64,000 nt of DNA, taken from positions 15,866,310 through 15,930,309 of the forward strand of contig CM042546.1 of the NCBI GenBank assembly GCA_023630585.1, given 5' to 3'. Made by a program: the position numbers and the translations under genes. Below the pieces are notes generated by a model. That model saw nothing but the letters and a program-made list of their open reading frames with translations. It did no database searches and was not told the DNA's origin. This document shows positions 1 through 12,902 of this stretch, in pieces; the stretch's first letter is position 1, and every line of letters starts with the position of its first letter. Source of the DNA: Cranoglanis bouderius. Taxonomy: Eukaryota > Chordata > Actinopteri > Siluriformes > Cranoglanididae.

Positions 1-558
1 GCCAGAGATTTTGCCCCCTCAGGCTCCAGAGAACAGAAGTTTGTTCACTTTTGCATTAGTTATTGGGAAAGTATAAGTCATCAGAAGGGATTTTCCTCAT
101 TCAGTCTCACTCTACAGGCTAGTGTCCATGCTGTATGCTGTAAACTGCGAATATATATGTATATTGACAGTTACATTATCGAAGGTCAGGATGACTCTTT
201 TAAAGGGATTTGATAGCCATAGTGTGTAAATAACGTACAATAAATCTACATCACCTGTCTTTTCGAGCCATTTTCATATCGGCTCATCTTTATGTGCGAT
301 TTCTTGGATACACTCATTCAGGACAATAGTCTTGCCACTTTCTAGGCCCTCCCAATTCCTTCCACTCTCTGAATGTTGGGTTGTGGGTAGAAAGCACTTT
401 TCATTGTAAGAAGTTTCCGGGTCTTGATATTGGCTGCTTCCACTTCCTCTCTTGGCCGAGTTGCAATTCCAGACAGGTATTTGATGAGTTGCAGGACTTT
501 CACTGTATTCTTCTCACTGAGTCTCTTCAGGATCTCTGTTGAGATGCTTGAATTTTTG

Positions 559-562
<4 letters not shown>
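1..562. other. No gene recognised
   Basis: AT-rich DNA before the first microsatellite. I see no conserved exon or known repeat boundary. An open frame running into the following AT tract is an artefact of that repeat. Confidence 0.4.

Positions 563-650
<88 letters not shown>
563..650. repeat. (AT)n microsatellite, about 44 units
   Basis: An uninterrupted run of about 88 bases of alternating A and T. A long pure AT run like this can form a hairpin or cruciform and is expected to vary in length between individuals. Confidence 0.97.
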
Positions 651-656
<6 letters not shown>

Positions 657-1164
657 TGATTTTTGTAGGTATTCTGTAGGTATTGCCTCTATTAAAAAGA
701 AAAACATTAAAAAGAGACCATGTATAAACCTATAAGTAAACTATTCTACATAATTCCATGAATGCCATAGGCCAATAATGTGGTGAGAACTATATCATCT
801 AGATTGCTGATTGGTTGTCAGTATCTTTCAGCCCTGTTGTTCTTGCGTTCTCTCTGGAAGGTCACATGACCAGATAAAAACATCATCTCATTGACACTAA
901 GCTTGTGTAAGCAGCGGGACAGTTTGTAAGTTGGTATAAGCGTTGGATCAGAACCTTCGTACAAGATTTAGTGGAGTTTTATGATTTTAATAACACCAAA
1001 CTGTGTCATATCATCACTATATCTCAACAACTGTCTCTATTCTGGCAGTTAGCTCTCATCACCCTGGCACCTTAATAATAGGTTACTGCCGGAACAGTCC
1101 TTCATTCATGGTTTTCATCTTTTCTGGAATTTTTGGAGAGAGGAGAGATTTAGGTTCCCGAAAC
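651..1164. other. No gene recognised
   Basis: AT-rich sequence between the AT microsatellite and the LINE relic. Nothing identifiable is seen in either strand. Confidence 0.4.
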
Positions 1165-3170
1165 TAAGTCGGCGGTGGATTATGAGCAAAATGCATATGA
1201 AAGTTTTTTTTGTCAACAGGACACCACACAGAGCACCAGAGTTTTGAAAGCGAGAATGAAAGCACAAGAAAAAGAAATACTAAAACAAAGCAGCTCCAAT
1301 AACACCTCAGGTGCCAATGACACCGTTGAGAGTAACAAACTCATACTAAGAAATCTACTTGAAGAATGTGGTAATTGTCTCAACTAAACAACATGGATAC
1401 ACCTACCGCCTTTTTCTTTGGACTGGGAGGACATAAAAACGTCCAGATGGCAGGGAAACAAATAGCCAGCATAAAACCTGGACATTTGCTATTTCTTTCT
1501 ATGAGAAACTTTTGCAGTCAGAGACCTGCGACTCAGAAGCAATTTAAAGAAGTCCTTCATAACTTACCATAGCTCTGAGAGAGAGAGAACAGCCGAAGCT
1601 AGAAAAACCCTTGATGTTCCCTGAGCCGACAAGGTCCGTCCCGGAACCAAAATGGAAGATCAACTGGGATGGATGGTCTGTCAGCTGAATTTTATTCAAG
1701 CTTCAGGAGCATACTTGATGTAGATCCATACAATATACTGCTAGAGTGCATTAGTCATGGACCATTTCCTTTGAATTGGCCCAGGGCCAGTCTGTTGATT
1801 TTTACCCAAAAAAGGAGGAATTGATAGCTGGAGATGCAGTTCACTCCATGAACACTCCATGCAGTGTGTTGACACTAAGCTCCAGATCTTTAAGATATTT
1901 TCAAATGCATTAACCAACAGACTAACATGTGTAAATTGACAGTAAGCATCAAATCTCAATCATCATATATCCCACAACGGACTATTTTTGATTAGAAGAG
2001 ACATAATCACAGTAGAAAGAAGACACAAAATAAACATTTGATCTCTGAATCAAGAAGAAGCTTTCAACAGCACAGACCATGTGTATCAGTTCAAAACACT
2101 GGAGGCCTTTGGTTTGTGTCCTTCATTAAACTCATTAAAAAACTTCAAAAACTTCATTAAACCAGTACATGGAGAAGAACTGGGATAGACCGGCGGAGAG
2201 CTTGAAAAGGAGACCAATGTAGAAGGGGATACTCCCTCAACTATCCTACAGAGAAAGGACTCTAGTGATCAACATTCTGGCAGCATCAGTGATGACACAT
2301 GCTAACAGTCTTGAATTATCCTGATGGTTCAAAAAGACTTTATGGGATGGTCATTACTGGCTGCCACAAGGGGCTTTAGTGGCTGAAGGCCACAAGTGGC
2401 TGAAGGAGGACAGGGTCTTATTCGTATGCCCTTAGAGATCATGGCCATGAGGATACAGACACTGCAAATGTTCCTGTACTGGCCTGAAAATGCATACAGT
2501 ATGGTCTTTCCATATGCCATACGCCTTTGGGGGGGCATAGGACTAGATAAAAGTCTGTTGTACAAAACACTATCCTATCCATGTTTCTATGCTTCTGTTT
2601 TTAAATCTTAGGGATTGTTCAAATCATCTAAGATGGGTGAGGAACAGTATAGTATTACAGAACCTGAACCACTGTTGTTTAACCCCATGTTCAATACACA
2701 ACCCCCTATCCCAAAACTCCTTAACAAATGTCTTCTCGAATTCCAGTGTAACTAGAGTACTGGATCTGCTCGATTTAGCATCAAGCCAGTGGAAGTCTGT
2801 GCAGTCAGTTGCAGGAGCTCTTAGGCTCAGATCGGTAAAAAAACTGTACACAGTTAAAAACGGCTTTTCCCAAAACACAAAAACTTGTATCCACTCTGCA
2901 TTAAATGAGGGAGCAATCTAATGAGCAAATTGAGAATTTACCGTTTTGGTTCCAGAGGTGGTTTCATTATCATGGAGATTACTATATAACCCTCCTTTAC
3001 TTGAAAGATCTAGGGATCTGCAGTGGAGGTGACTCCATAGTGCAGTGCCCACAAACAGCATGGTATACAAAATTGAGGACAGGATTTAAATTTGGTAGCC
3101 CTGTTTAAATCACTGGTGGAATCCTGGGTTATTACAGAACACTTGCACTACCAGGTCACAGGGAACAAAT
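1165..3170 (+). mobile_element. Tx1/L1-type LINE relic (reverse transcriptase ORF2, degenerate)
   Basis: Broken plus-strand reading frames translate, across frameshifts, to pieces that look like the ORF2 protein of fish Tx1/L1 non-LTR retrotransposons. Around 1175-1570 is linker sequence including an FFFGL stretch. Around 1760-1960 is a fragment like the 'PFPLNW ... LLPKKG ... WRP' start of the reverse transcriptase. Around 2395-2570 is a C-terminal block (GGQGLIRMPLEIMAMRIQTL) that matches the family pattern 'GGQGL...AFRLQT..RLLY'. Stop codons, frame changes and a missing palm region show that it is dead. The 5' and 3' ends are not sharply defined. It could instead be two overlapping relics. 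Confidence 0.7.
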
Positions 3171-3225
3171 CTATCTATTGGGGTGTGACCAATAGATGAT
3201 TCTAGAAAATTTAACAGGTAATATG

Positions 3226-3570
3226 TCCGTTTTCTGCACCGCTTATCCTACAGTGTGCAGTGTCAAGGGGAGACTGGAGCCTATCACAGCAGACTTGGGG
3301 CACAAGGCGGGGGGACACCCTGGATGGGGTGCCAACCCATCGCAGAGCACAATCACGCACACACTCGCGCATCCATTCACACACTCCGGACAATTTGGAA
3401 ATCCCAATCAGTCTTTGGACTGGGGGAGGAAACCGGAGTACCCGGAGGAAACCCCTGAAACACAGGGAGAACATGCAAACTGCGTGCACACAGGGCGGAG
3501 GCGGGAATCGAACCCCCAGCCCTGGAGGTGCGAGGAAAATGTGCTAACCACCAAGCTAACCACCATATAT
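3226..3570 (-). mobile_element. tRNA-derived SINE (catfish Mermaid-like)
   Basis: On the minus strand this reads as a fish SINE: a tRNA-like head with a 'GGTTCGATTCCCG' B box near 3509-3521, then the motif CTCCGGGTACTCCGGTTTCC, the 'TGGGTTGGCACCCCATCCAGG' region, and a tail related to 'GGATAAGCGG'. Similar copies lie at 12473, 12903 and 30101. The family name is recalled, not searched. Confidence 0.75.
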
Positions 3571-5056
3571 AAAAATATAAAAAAAAATAAGTGTGTCTCT
3601 CTTCCAACACTTTTTCTCTCTTTCTCTGGGAGCTCAGTCTTCCGGATTCCTCCAGTGAATTATTTTCTTTGTGATCAGTGAAAATATACATAGTAAGAGG
3701 CAGTGGAATGCACACAGGCCTGTTTTCCCTCTCTTCCTGTCCTCCACCCTTTATTTCTGCATCCACCAGCATGATTAATCTATGGTTTAGCTATGGAGAT
3801 TTTCAACACCGTATATATATACATACATATACATACATACCCACACACACCCCCACACACACCCCACACAGTCCTGAAGTTCATATCTTCCTTCTTCTCT
3901 TCCACCTCGCCTTCCCCAAACACACACACACACATTCTCTCCTGCTCACTCCTGTAATGTACAGTTTTTGTTTGAGGCATATCTGAGAGGACGCAAGAAT
4001 TTCAGTGAGAAGAGAACAGGAATGTTTGGTAAACCGCACACGTTTAGCAAAGGGACTGGATTTTCCCCTTTGCTCATTTTCCTTAGTTGATCATACTTCT
4101 GAGTTTTGTGTGTATATATACCAGTATACTGGTATATAGAAACTGGTAAATATATAACTGTGTATGTGCCTGTCTTTCACTGTGTGTCTCTGTCTGTGTC
4201 TGTTTTGTGTACGTCTGTGTGTGTGTATATATGTGTGTGTGTGTGTGTCTCTGTTTCTGTATGTCTGTGTATGTGCATCAGAGAGATTGTATATTTGAAC
4301 AAGAATTTGTGCGTGCACGCCTCCTTTCTCCTGGAACATGCTGACACACACACACACACACACAAACAGAGATCCTGTATTTAATTTCGATTTCAGTTTG
4401 TATCAGTGTCTGATCTTAAACATGTGCGTATTAAACGGGTGTAACTGAGTCCATGTGCTGTGGTGAGTCACTTTTTCTGCACCGTTCACCGTCTCTGATC
4501 ATACTCATGTTCATTGCTCAACACATGGCTTATTCATGTGTATTACGATGTGTAAATATTGTCATGTTGCGTGTCGTGTATGACTTCCTCGGGTCACACT
4601 CGGGACAGCACTCTCCTTTGCGTTGTATTGTTCCTCTAGAATCGGAATAGCAGTACGAGGTCAGGCACGTCCACCTCCGACTGAACCCGAGCATCTTCAC
4701 TGAACATTAATCATGAGACACTTCTGCACGAACACGTCTGATTTGACTCGTCAGTTAATTAGCTGAGAGTGAACCGGAAAAGCAGCCCGAGCACCTATGG
4801 AGATCGTAAATCTTGAGCGATGCTTGCATTACCATTTAACGATAAAACTTTGTACTGCGATGTTCTTGGAGAAACTCTGCCCTGATAAGTCAGTGTGAAT
4901 ATCGGTTCTACCTCCCCCTTTCTCAAATAGAGCAGGGCGAACTGTTTTTGACCACAGAGGTAGAGCACTTTCTCATAAAGGTGAGTGATACGACAATAAT
5001 GATGTCCTATCGTGATGCTTTCTATGAAACACAATGTGTATCCTTGTACACGTGAC
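3571..5056. other. Intergenic; imperfect CA/TG tracts, no gene
   Basis: Imperfect CA tracts near 3838-3930 and 4342-4365 and TG/TA tracts near 4100-4260. The open frames here consist of low-complexity Cys/Val or His/Thr runs from these repeats. No gene is recognised. Confidence 0.5.
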
Positions 5057-5590
5057 TTTGGCATCATTGTTGGTGGCAGATTGTTGGTTTTAGTATTTCA
5101 GCTGATCATCTGGGATTTTTCGTACACACCAGGTCACACTAGGTAAACAACTCTTAACAAATGTGGTGAGCAGAAAAGCATCTCAGAAAAGGCTCTTCAA
5201 CTGCCCAGTAATAGGAATAATAGGAATGGCTAATAGGAATGGAGCTCAATTTGGTCTCTTGCTGTTGTGCCTCGAGGTTCGATGTGTTGTACATTCTGAG
5301 ATGCATTTCAGCTCACCACGGTTGCATAGAGTTTGTTTCTGTTGCCGTGTTACCATCGTCTTCCTGCCAGCTTGATCCTACTCTGACCTCTCTAATGAAT
5401 AAGATGTTTTGACACACAGAACTGCTTCTCTCTAGATGTTTTTCTCACCACTCTAGAAACATCGTGTCTGAAAATCCCAGGAGAGCAACAGTTTCTGAAA
5501 CACTCAAACTAGTCTGTCTGGCACCAACAACCATGCCAAAGTCCGAGAGATATTTGATGTGAACATTAACTGAAGCTCTTGACCTGATAT
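5057..5590. mobile_element. Two Tc1-like fragments in inverted orientation
   Basis: About 5057-5192 reads on the plus strand like the helix-turn-helix region of a Tc1-like transposase gene (CATCATTGTTGGTGGCAGA; later GTGGTGAGCAGAAAAGCATC). About 5260-5590 contains the same region on the minus strand (CTCACCACGGTTG..., then CCCAGGAGAGCAACAGTTTC). Both halves are short and mutated. The same family recurs at 14579 and 50725. Confidence 0.6.
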
Positions 5591-7192
5591 GCACTTCTCC
5601 ATGACTCTCTCTTTCAATCTGCCTTGTTCTACCCCTTTTTTTCCTCCTTTTATTTCTCCTGACCTCTTTCTCTCACTCGAAGACCCTCGCTGTACATGAC
5701 CCCAACTTGCCAGGTGTGTGTTCAAGTGAAGTTTTATCTGCTCTGCCATATCTGTGGCTCCACTTGGCTATTTGTTCTCAACTCATGCCAACCAGATGGA
5801 TTTAAGAGAACAAGCTCTCCTGTTTTTGGCCATATAAGGACTCGAGACAGACAGATCTCAGTTTTAGGGCTGGCACGTGCAGCCTTGCCCACTCCTGAAT
5901 CTTCCCTCCACCTTCTCTTTCTTTCTCTCTACAGCTGTGTGCGTGCGCGCATTCTCAAATGTTTGAGTCAACGTCCAGCATCGCTGTGTTCCTCAGACCA
6001 TCGCGTGCACTCATTTGTATTAATCACGTAATCGGGGCTAATCCAGTTTGACATTTCTAGGTGTTTGATGACGATGTTGCTGAATTCCTGTTGACATGTT
6101 GACTGTTTGGGTGCAGGGCAGGTAACAGGGCGTGACATTATTATGTTTTACATACCATGCTAAAGCATCTCGGTAAGGGCAGGTTTTTCCAGAGTGGCTA
6201 AATGAGCTGTGCTTCTGCAGGTCCTGTCTCTCAAGGCTTTTTTTTTTTTTCGTTTAGCTCATAGCTTCATAGATTACTCACACCTTTTTGTTTTCTTGTT
6301 CTTTCCTTGCTTCCTATGGGCCCTTGTTTGTACCCTTATGTCTCTCCATCATGTGTGGAATTAATTTGGGCATTCCTCTACATCCTTGGCAGCTCAAACA
6401 GCGCTGAAGCCCTACCGTGGAGCCAGTGCCCCCTTCAGCTAATGAGTCACAGGAAACAAGCTACATGCAAAATACCAGAGAGGAGAAAACAAAACAGTCT
6501 CTGTGAGGAGTAGAAGATGCTGACAGTACTTGACTTGAACACGTCCTTCAATCCTCTCTCATTGTCGTAAAGCCCTATTCAGATGGTATTTTTCCCCCCC
6601 ACACTGGGTGGGGTAAATGTTACCGGAGTATCTGGTATCTGGCGGGCTAATTTTAGTACGATCTGTCTCCATTAGGTATGTAACGATACACAGATTTCAA
6701 AATACAATTCGATATGGTGGGGTTTTGATACAGCAAAAATAAGCGCTGTCTGAATATGTGCCATAGGTTTCCATTTTAATTTCCATTTAATATTATAAAA
6801 ATACAACAGTGTAGTTTTTGGAAACTTTTCCCATTTTCTCCCCAATTTGGTCAATTTCGCCAATTTCCACGGCAACCATCAACCAGGAAGGGGTGGGCCA
6901 AACCTCCGAGATATGTGAAGCCAACCTCCGTATCTTTTCAAAATGCTGCTCATGCTGTGTCACATGGCTTTATAACATACAAATCACTGTCCTCCTTCTT
7001 CCACATACGTGAGCTCACAGACGCCTGTGATTGGCTAGGGTTTCTTTGATTGACACGGAAGACAGTGTATGCTGTCCCTCCAGCCCGGATAGCACAGAAA
7101 ATTTTGCCCTCGTTGCTCCCGTCCACAGATGACCGTGGCATCGTCGGGATTCAAAAAAAGTACACCTTTTTTCGCAGATTGAGACTCAAGCT
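5591..7192. other. Intergenic; no gene
   Basis: No coding exon is recognised. Near 6675-6735 a short 'TATGTAACGATACACAGATTTC' type sequence resembles the end of a common fish MITE, but no matching second end was found. Confidence 0.4.
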
Positions 7193-7290
7193 AGGGTTGG
7201 GCGATACTATTATATAAATATCTTGATAAATGATCACAGTGCACAATATCTCAATATTCATAAAATGTCTTTTTATTTAATTTATTTGAT
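7193..7290. repeat. Fragment of a GGGTTGGGCGATA-type MITE
   Basis: AGGGTTGGGCGATACTATTA resembles the terminal sequence of the hAT-type MITE found complete at 20423-20756 (TAGGGCTGGGCGATAAATC on its other strand). Only one end is recognisable here. Confidence 0.5.
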
Positions 7291-7554
7291 TTTTGTACTT
7301 AATCTTTAAAAATGTAAAATGTTGAAAAAAAAATGACAAATTTCAAATTTTTTTCTCCTATTCAATTTTTTAAAGCTAAAAATACCTTGCATTTATTTTT
7401 ATTTATAATATATAAATCATTGAACAGATTTTGTAACGACGCACTACTGCACTCCACTCCACTCCTAGAAATGTCTTTGAAAGTTGTGAGAATTGTGATC
7501 TATTTTTGTCACGTTGCCCACCCATATGGCAAGCAGACTAACAAGTGTAGAAAA

Positions 7555-7790
7555 ACAATGTCCTTCAGCTTTCCCATCATGCATTGCTATACAGGTTGGT
7601 TTGTTGGTGTGTTGGGTAGGATTGCTTTCTCACCACATGCGAACCGCTCCAGAGTTCGTTTGCAGTCGGGTCTCAGTCCGATTGTTTTGGTGCGGATCCG
7701 AGCGTGATTGTGTGTGCATATATGTCTAACCGAACCGAATCGAACCAAGGGAGAGAACGTGACCGGTTCCAAAGCAAGCGCTCCAAAGGA
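7555..7790. repeat. Copy of a repeat shared with 17850-17960 (Harbinger-like terminal region)
   Basis: The stretch from CCCATCATGCATTGCTATAC to GTTTGCAGTCGGG reappears with few changes at about 17850-17945. At that second site it lies next to a MYB/SANT-like coding relic typical of PIF/Harbinger transposons. This copy lacks the coding part. Confidence 0.6.
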
Positions 7791-7800
7791 GCCGGCTGTG

Positions 7801-10800
7801 AAAACGCCCTTAATGTCGAATCTTTTTATCTAGTTAAATATCAACATTGTAGATCAGGAAGGAGTTTGTTTCCATGGCAACGGTTAGGCCTTACAGCCAA
7901 AGCTACATCAGATTAACTTCCAAATTGACTTAAAAAAAAAAAAAAATCTTTTAAATGTCATTCCTTGATCGTTTCCTACATTACCCACAAGCTCCATCAC
8001 CTCCCTGTGTGACGTCCTCTACGTATGAAGTCAGTTTGACACCCATCTGCCAACGTCTCAGCGCAATAATGAAAATACAGCACCAGCCAACACATCAGAA
8101 CCAGAATTGCTATACACATCACAAATATTACTTTCATTTTTCTAATCAGCCATAGTATGAAAGTAGCCCAAATGCTGACAACTAAGACTGCGAGGAACTT
8201 TTAAGTTAGTTTAAGTCCTACATCCTGTGAACAGCCACATGCTCAATAGTATGAGTGTTTCCGAAATGAAGAAGAGAATGAATGTTCACACTGTCAGACG
8301 CTCTCAACCTCCGAGTCTGAGAGTCAGTGTGTGGATGATTAAGGAGACATGGCGTGACTCTTAAGGATGTTTATTCTGAAGAGGTCTGGTAAAAATCACA
8401 GAATGAAATCCCTGTCTATCTATTTTTTCCCCCCAGCTGGGTTTATTTAATTCAGGCAATTATAACAGCAATTCAGTCAAATTTATTTCTTTTCGAATGA
8501 AAAACAGATAGTTACAAAGCCACATTAGAGAGTTCTGGGACTTCAGTGGTCATTCCGGTCTCGGTACATGTACACGCTTGATGGACAGAGTTCAAAAAGT
8601 GTAACGTATTAAAGAGTCAAAATACTCAAATCCAACCTTCTGTTTTTTTTTCTTTTTCAGTTCATGATGGAGAGACAAACACTGATGCAGATCAATTTGC
8701 CACTTCGTTTGCTCGTCTGAAAGGATGCATCCTTCCATTGTAGGTTTTGATTTTATACTTAATATTGATATTAATAATAACACTCATTAAGCAATATCGC
8801 ACAAGCAAGAGTGTGGATTTACTGACTATCAGCATGACTGTGATTCAGAAGTAGGCACGAGCTGGCTGTGTAATCACAGTCGTGCCGATACTCAGCATAA
8901 CATTTTTGCCTCACTGCTGGAAATAGCTCCTGAAGAAGCCACACTCACTTTATGGCCTGTCGGCTAGCTGGCTAGCCTGCTCACACTGATTTGTACATTC
9001 CCATTGAAGCTGCTTTTGGTAAACTGGCCTGCCTTCTTCCTTTTCAGCTTCATCTGACAAGCTTTCATATTATAAGTCAAAAATTATATTCCTGAAAAGT
9101 ATCGTTTGCGATGTCCGCTGATGTCGCTAACTCTACTATAGTAACCGTTTCGAATTAGGAAGTGGAATTTTATGTGGCAAACACAGGCGAGCGGAGTGAG
9201 GCACACAGTGAAACGTCCCAGTCCGGTTATAGTAAATGTAAGAACACTTGAAACACTGTTCGACCAATCAAATTAGTGGACTGGAACTAACTGTCGTATA
9301 AGAATGCGTGGGCGTTATGTTTGCACAGTATTGATTCTTCCCTGGTGCTGATTTTCCATTTGAAAATATTGCAATAAATTATTGAATTGTCTAGAATATA
9401 TATGTTTAAAGAGATTAGAGGAGGGCGTAACGGTAGTATCAGCTGTGCAGTCCGAAACTGTGGCCATTGCAAAAACTTGGCTGAGAGCATGTGAGATGGA
9501 AGGGAAGGGGGCGGGTCTTCTCGGAAACGTCTGTTAATATTAAAGAATTAAAAGCACATATGCAGGTCATTCCAGATTTGTAGCTTTTATTTAAATAAAT
9601 AAAAAAAAGTTTAATTTTGGCTATTTAGGTTAAGGTTAGGTTAAGGATTTAGGTTTATAGCATTATTTACCTGCATTAATAATGATGTCAATGGAAGGTC
9701 CTCACAAGGATAGTGAAAAAACCACATGCAAGTTACTGTGAGTGCAAGAGAGAGAGAGGAAGGAAGGAAATATCGTGAGTTTAAGGCTTGCTGTCTGAAC
9801 CTTTTGTGAATTCACTTCCTGTGTACACTAAACCCGGAGCCGCGGTTCCTTTGCACACGAACACGCAAAATCGCCTTAATGCCTTGAGTCTGGCTTGTGG
9901 GCCATCACTGTGTTGAGGGAGCTGTTGGTGTGAGAACACCGTTTTGTTTTGTTTTGTTTTTAGAAAGAAAATTGGGGAAAACTCCCCTAATTTTTCAGTT
10001 GATGTAATATTTACCCGGAGGTCACTTTGCACGGGATTAGTTTAACCTGGGGTTATTTTTCCAGGCCATTTTATAGAAGGTAATAGACGCTGTAATCTTT
10101 ACCGCCATGGTCACGCACAGTCCGGAAAAATAACTGGCATGAACTTAAAATCACAGAGATGCTCTAGTAATTATTACATTACCCCATCTCCCCATATAAA
10201 AGTAGTCCTAGTCACTGCCAATGTTGCGTGTCTAGCTAGCATTTTGTTTAACCGCAAACTGACTGTCGCGAGTTATAAGACAGCTTTGCACTGTACAAGT
10301 TGTTAGTTGCGTCATTTCACCATGAAGCACGTCAAACATGCGCACCAAATGAAAGTAAATGAGTAGAGTTATTATTTTTCTGTTTGTTGAACCTTCTCGA
10401 CATGAAATCTGCTTGTCCCAGACTATTGATAGTCAGTTGTGCTCCTTTTTTCTCCCCCCATAAATTGTACTTTTGTATGTGTGTGGGTTTACATGGACAC
10501 ATTTGAAGATCCATCATTGTTGGCCTGTATGTATAAAACTACATTAATGGATGGATGAACCAAAGACTTTGACTTTGGTCCTTCAGTATCTAGTATATCC
10601 AGCTCTCTATAAGATTGAAGGTCATGTTTAGGAGTTCTATAGTGTTCTGCTCGCGATGCGGGTGTGCGTTTTTTGTTTTTCCCTTGTTGTAGGGATGTAT
10701 ACCAAATAACAGACTGGAGATGAGGGTTACGTTGAGTCATACATGTTCTATACACCTGTCCCAGTTTTTTAAGTTGGTTTGATCAGATTTTACGTCCTTC

Positions 10801-11124
10801 AACAACTCAGGAAATACACTCTATCTCCGAGAAAGAGAGGGAGAGAGATTTTATTTTTCCTTCTTTCTCTCTGCTCCCCCCCCCCTTTCTTCCCCCTTGT
10901 ATTCTGTTGTATTCTGTTGATGATAAGGTTGCATTCCTGCCCATGTGGGTCATGTGTCTGCTTGGCGATGAGATCATCTGTAGAACCTTACCTCATTTAA
11001 AACAGAATACACACACTGCACGCACATTCATGCCTCAGAAGACACCGCACCTCTCAAAGTTTCTAGGTTTGCCATTATTACTGTGCACCTATTCAAAAAG
11101 AACAGTCTGTAGCTACAAGAGAAA

Positions 11125-11125
<1 letters not shown>
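7801..11125. other. Intergenic; no gene
   Basis: A long AT-rich stretch in which I recognise no exon, RNA gene or defined mobile element. Short homopolymers (7931-7946) and a TTTTG tract (9942-9961) are present. Confidence 0.4.

Positions 11126-11161
<36 letters not shown>
11126..11161. repeat. (CA)n microsatellite
   Basis: A pure run of about 18 CA units, continuing imperfectly to about 11180. Confidence 0.95.
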
Positions 11162-11164
<3 letters not shown>

Positions 11165-11284
11165 TGCACACACAGACGCACGCTACCTTGCACTGGAACG
11201 TGACACGCAAACAGACAACCATTCATTTTGTATTCAAGTCTGCGAGCCGGATCCATGATTCCAACATTAGCGACAATTGACATA

Positions 11285-11800
11285 CAGTCATGTGAAAAAA
11301 TAAAAGTACACCCCATGGAAATTGTTTACTTTTTTGACATATTTGGACAAGCAAACACTTGCTCCTCTTTGAAACAGTACCTTATTAATAAAGGTGATAC
11401 ACACTATCAAATGACACATAAAATTGACATTTTGTAGTAATCTTCACCATTTAAATGAACAAAAAAACAGATTAGGCACATTGAAAACTTAAGTACGCCC
11501 CTACATTTATCACACCTTCAAATCCATAAAATTAGAATCAGGTGTTGAAGATTGGGAGCCATTGAATAGAACCTGCTTAGGGAGTGCAGGTGGAAACCTG
11601 TCTTATTTATAACCCTCTCATATCTAGTGTCTGGTGTTCCCTTAGCTATTGAGGTGTATGGTGTCATCATGCCAAGATCTAAAGAGTTCTATAAGGCCTT
11701 CAGAAAAAAAGGTTGTGTATGCCAAGGAGTCTGCCAAGGGATTTCTACTGTAAGGAAAATAATCTACAAATGGCAAAGATTTTAAATGACTTTCAAAATA
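11285..11800 (+). mobile_element. Tc1-like transposon, 5' part only
   Basis: It starts after a TA dinucleotide with CAGTCATGTGAAAAAATAAA, a Tc1-type terminal repeat. It continues to ATGCCAAGATCTAAAGAG (from 11670), the start of a transposase, and 'GTAAGGAAAATAATCTACAA' of the DNA-binding domain. The rest of the transposase and the right terminal repeat are missing, so this is a 5'-end fragment. Confidence 0.75.
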
Positions 11801-11829
11801 CTCCCCCGCCAATTAAGTGCAAATAATTT

Positions 11830-11950
11830 TTTTGTGATTGTTGCGGCCAAAAATGCTTGATTTTGCAGCGCTTTTTTTTTTTTTTTTTTTTTTTTCCAAA
11901 ATTTGCGATGCAAGCTGCAGAGTTTTTTTTTTTTTTTTTTTTTTTGTGGA
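11830..11950. repeat. Fragment of the 'CAGTCCCTCC' repeat plus two poly-T runs
   Basis: TGATTGTTGCGGCCAAAAAT is also found at 43371-43390 inside a related repeat. Two T-runs (about 11872-11895 and 11924-11945) follow. Confidence 0.5.
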
Positions 11951-12227
11951 AAAGGTCCGTGTGTAAGAAATACGTGTGCACCACGGTGACGGTCACTTGT
12001 TTCCCACATAAAGGCTGAGAAGAAGAAAATGTGTCTCCCTTTTCCAATGCCTGAACTTTTGTATGGAATTTGAGATGTAGTTGGGCTGGAAATTTGGCTG
12101 AAACCTGGCAACCCTGGTTAATGATATTAGTTACTGCTGGTGACGGGAAACATCAAACACGGTTGAGAAATGGTACATCTAAAAGCACTCAGAATGAGCT
12201 GCTAGACTGAGTTCTGGGTGACAGTAT

Positions 12228-12229
<2 letters not shown>

Positions 12230-12276
<47 letters not shown>
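12230..12276. repeat. Poly-T tract of about 47 bases
   Basis: An uninterrupted T homopolymer. On the minus strand it is a poly-A tail, as left by a retroposed element, but no element body is recognised next to it. Its length may be inexact because sequencing is poor in such runs. Confidence 0.9.
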
Positions 12277-12277
<1 letters not shown>

Positions 12278-12472
12278 ACTCCCTACTCACAGGGTTACTC
12301 ACTTCATAAAGATTTGCTAGATTGTAGCCTATAGTATACATCAAGTGTGATAGCCTCTCAGCTTAATTGTGTTTGAGGCTAGGTCATTATTATTGTCATC
12401 CTGCCAAACCAAAATCTATCACAAGCCTCTGCACCTGAATTTCTACCTGCATATAATTGTTTTTGTTATATT

Positions 12473-12870
12473 GTGGGTGGCACAGTGGCTTAGTGGTTAG
12501 CGTGTTTGCCTCGCACCTCCTGGGTTGGGGGCTCAAATCTTACCTCTGCCCTGTGTGCGTGGAGCTTGCATGTTTTCTCCGTGCTTCGGGGGTTTCCTTC
12601 GGGTACTCCGGTTTTCTCCGTGCTTCGGGGGTTTCCTCCGGGTATGCCGGTTTGCTCCCCCAGTCCAAAAAGACACTCGTTGTAGACTGATTGGCATTTC
12701 CAAATTGTCCGTAGTCTGTGAATGTGTGCGCGATTGCGCCCTGCGATGGGTTGGCACCCTGTTCAAGGTGTCCTCCGCTTTCTGTGCACATACAAAAGAT
12801 GCCCGAGTTCCCTGAGATAGGCTGCAGGCTCCCCAGCGACCCTGTGTAGGAAGATGGATGGACGGATGTA
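12473..12870 (+). mobile_element. tRNA-derived SINE copy with internal tandem duplication
   Basis: The head GGCACAGTGGCTTAGTGGTT carries an A-box-like motif and GGTTGGGGGCTCAAATC a decayed B box. The body has the shared CTCCGTGCTTCGGGGGTTTC motif twice in tandem (about 12576-12640), so one segment of about 40 bases is duplicated. It ends in GGATGGACGGATG. Confidence 0.8.
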
Positions 12871-12902
12871 TTATATTGTATTCTATATATTATATTAAAA
12901 TG

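Noticed and set aside
424..735. 103-codon frame with a long Ile-Tyr repeat
   Set aside because: It is simply the translation of the AT microsatellite.
12473..12560. A tRNA gene at the SINE head
   Set aside because: A- and B-box-like motifs exist, but no full cloverleaf can be formed and the motif repeats across the SINE copies.
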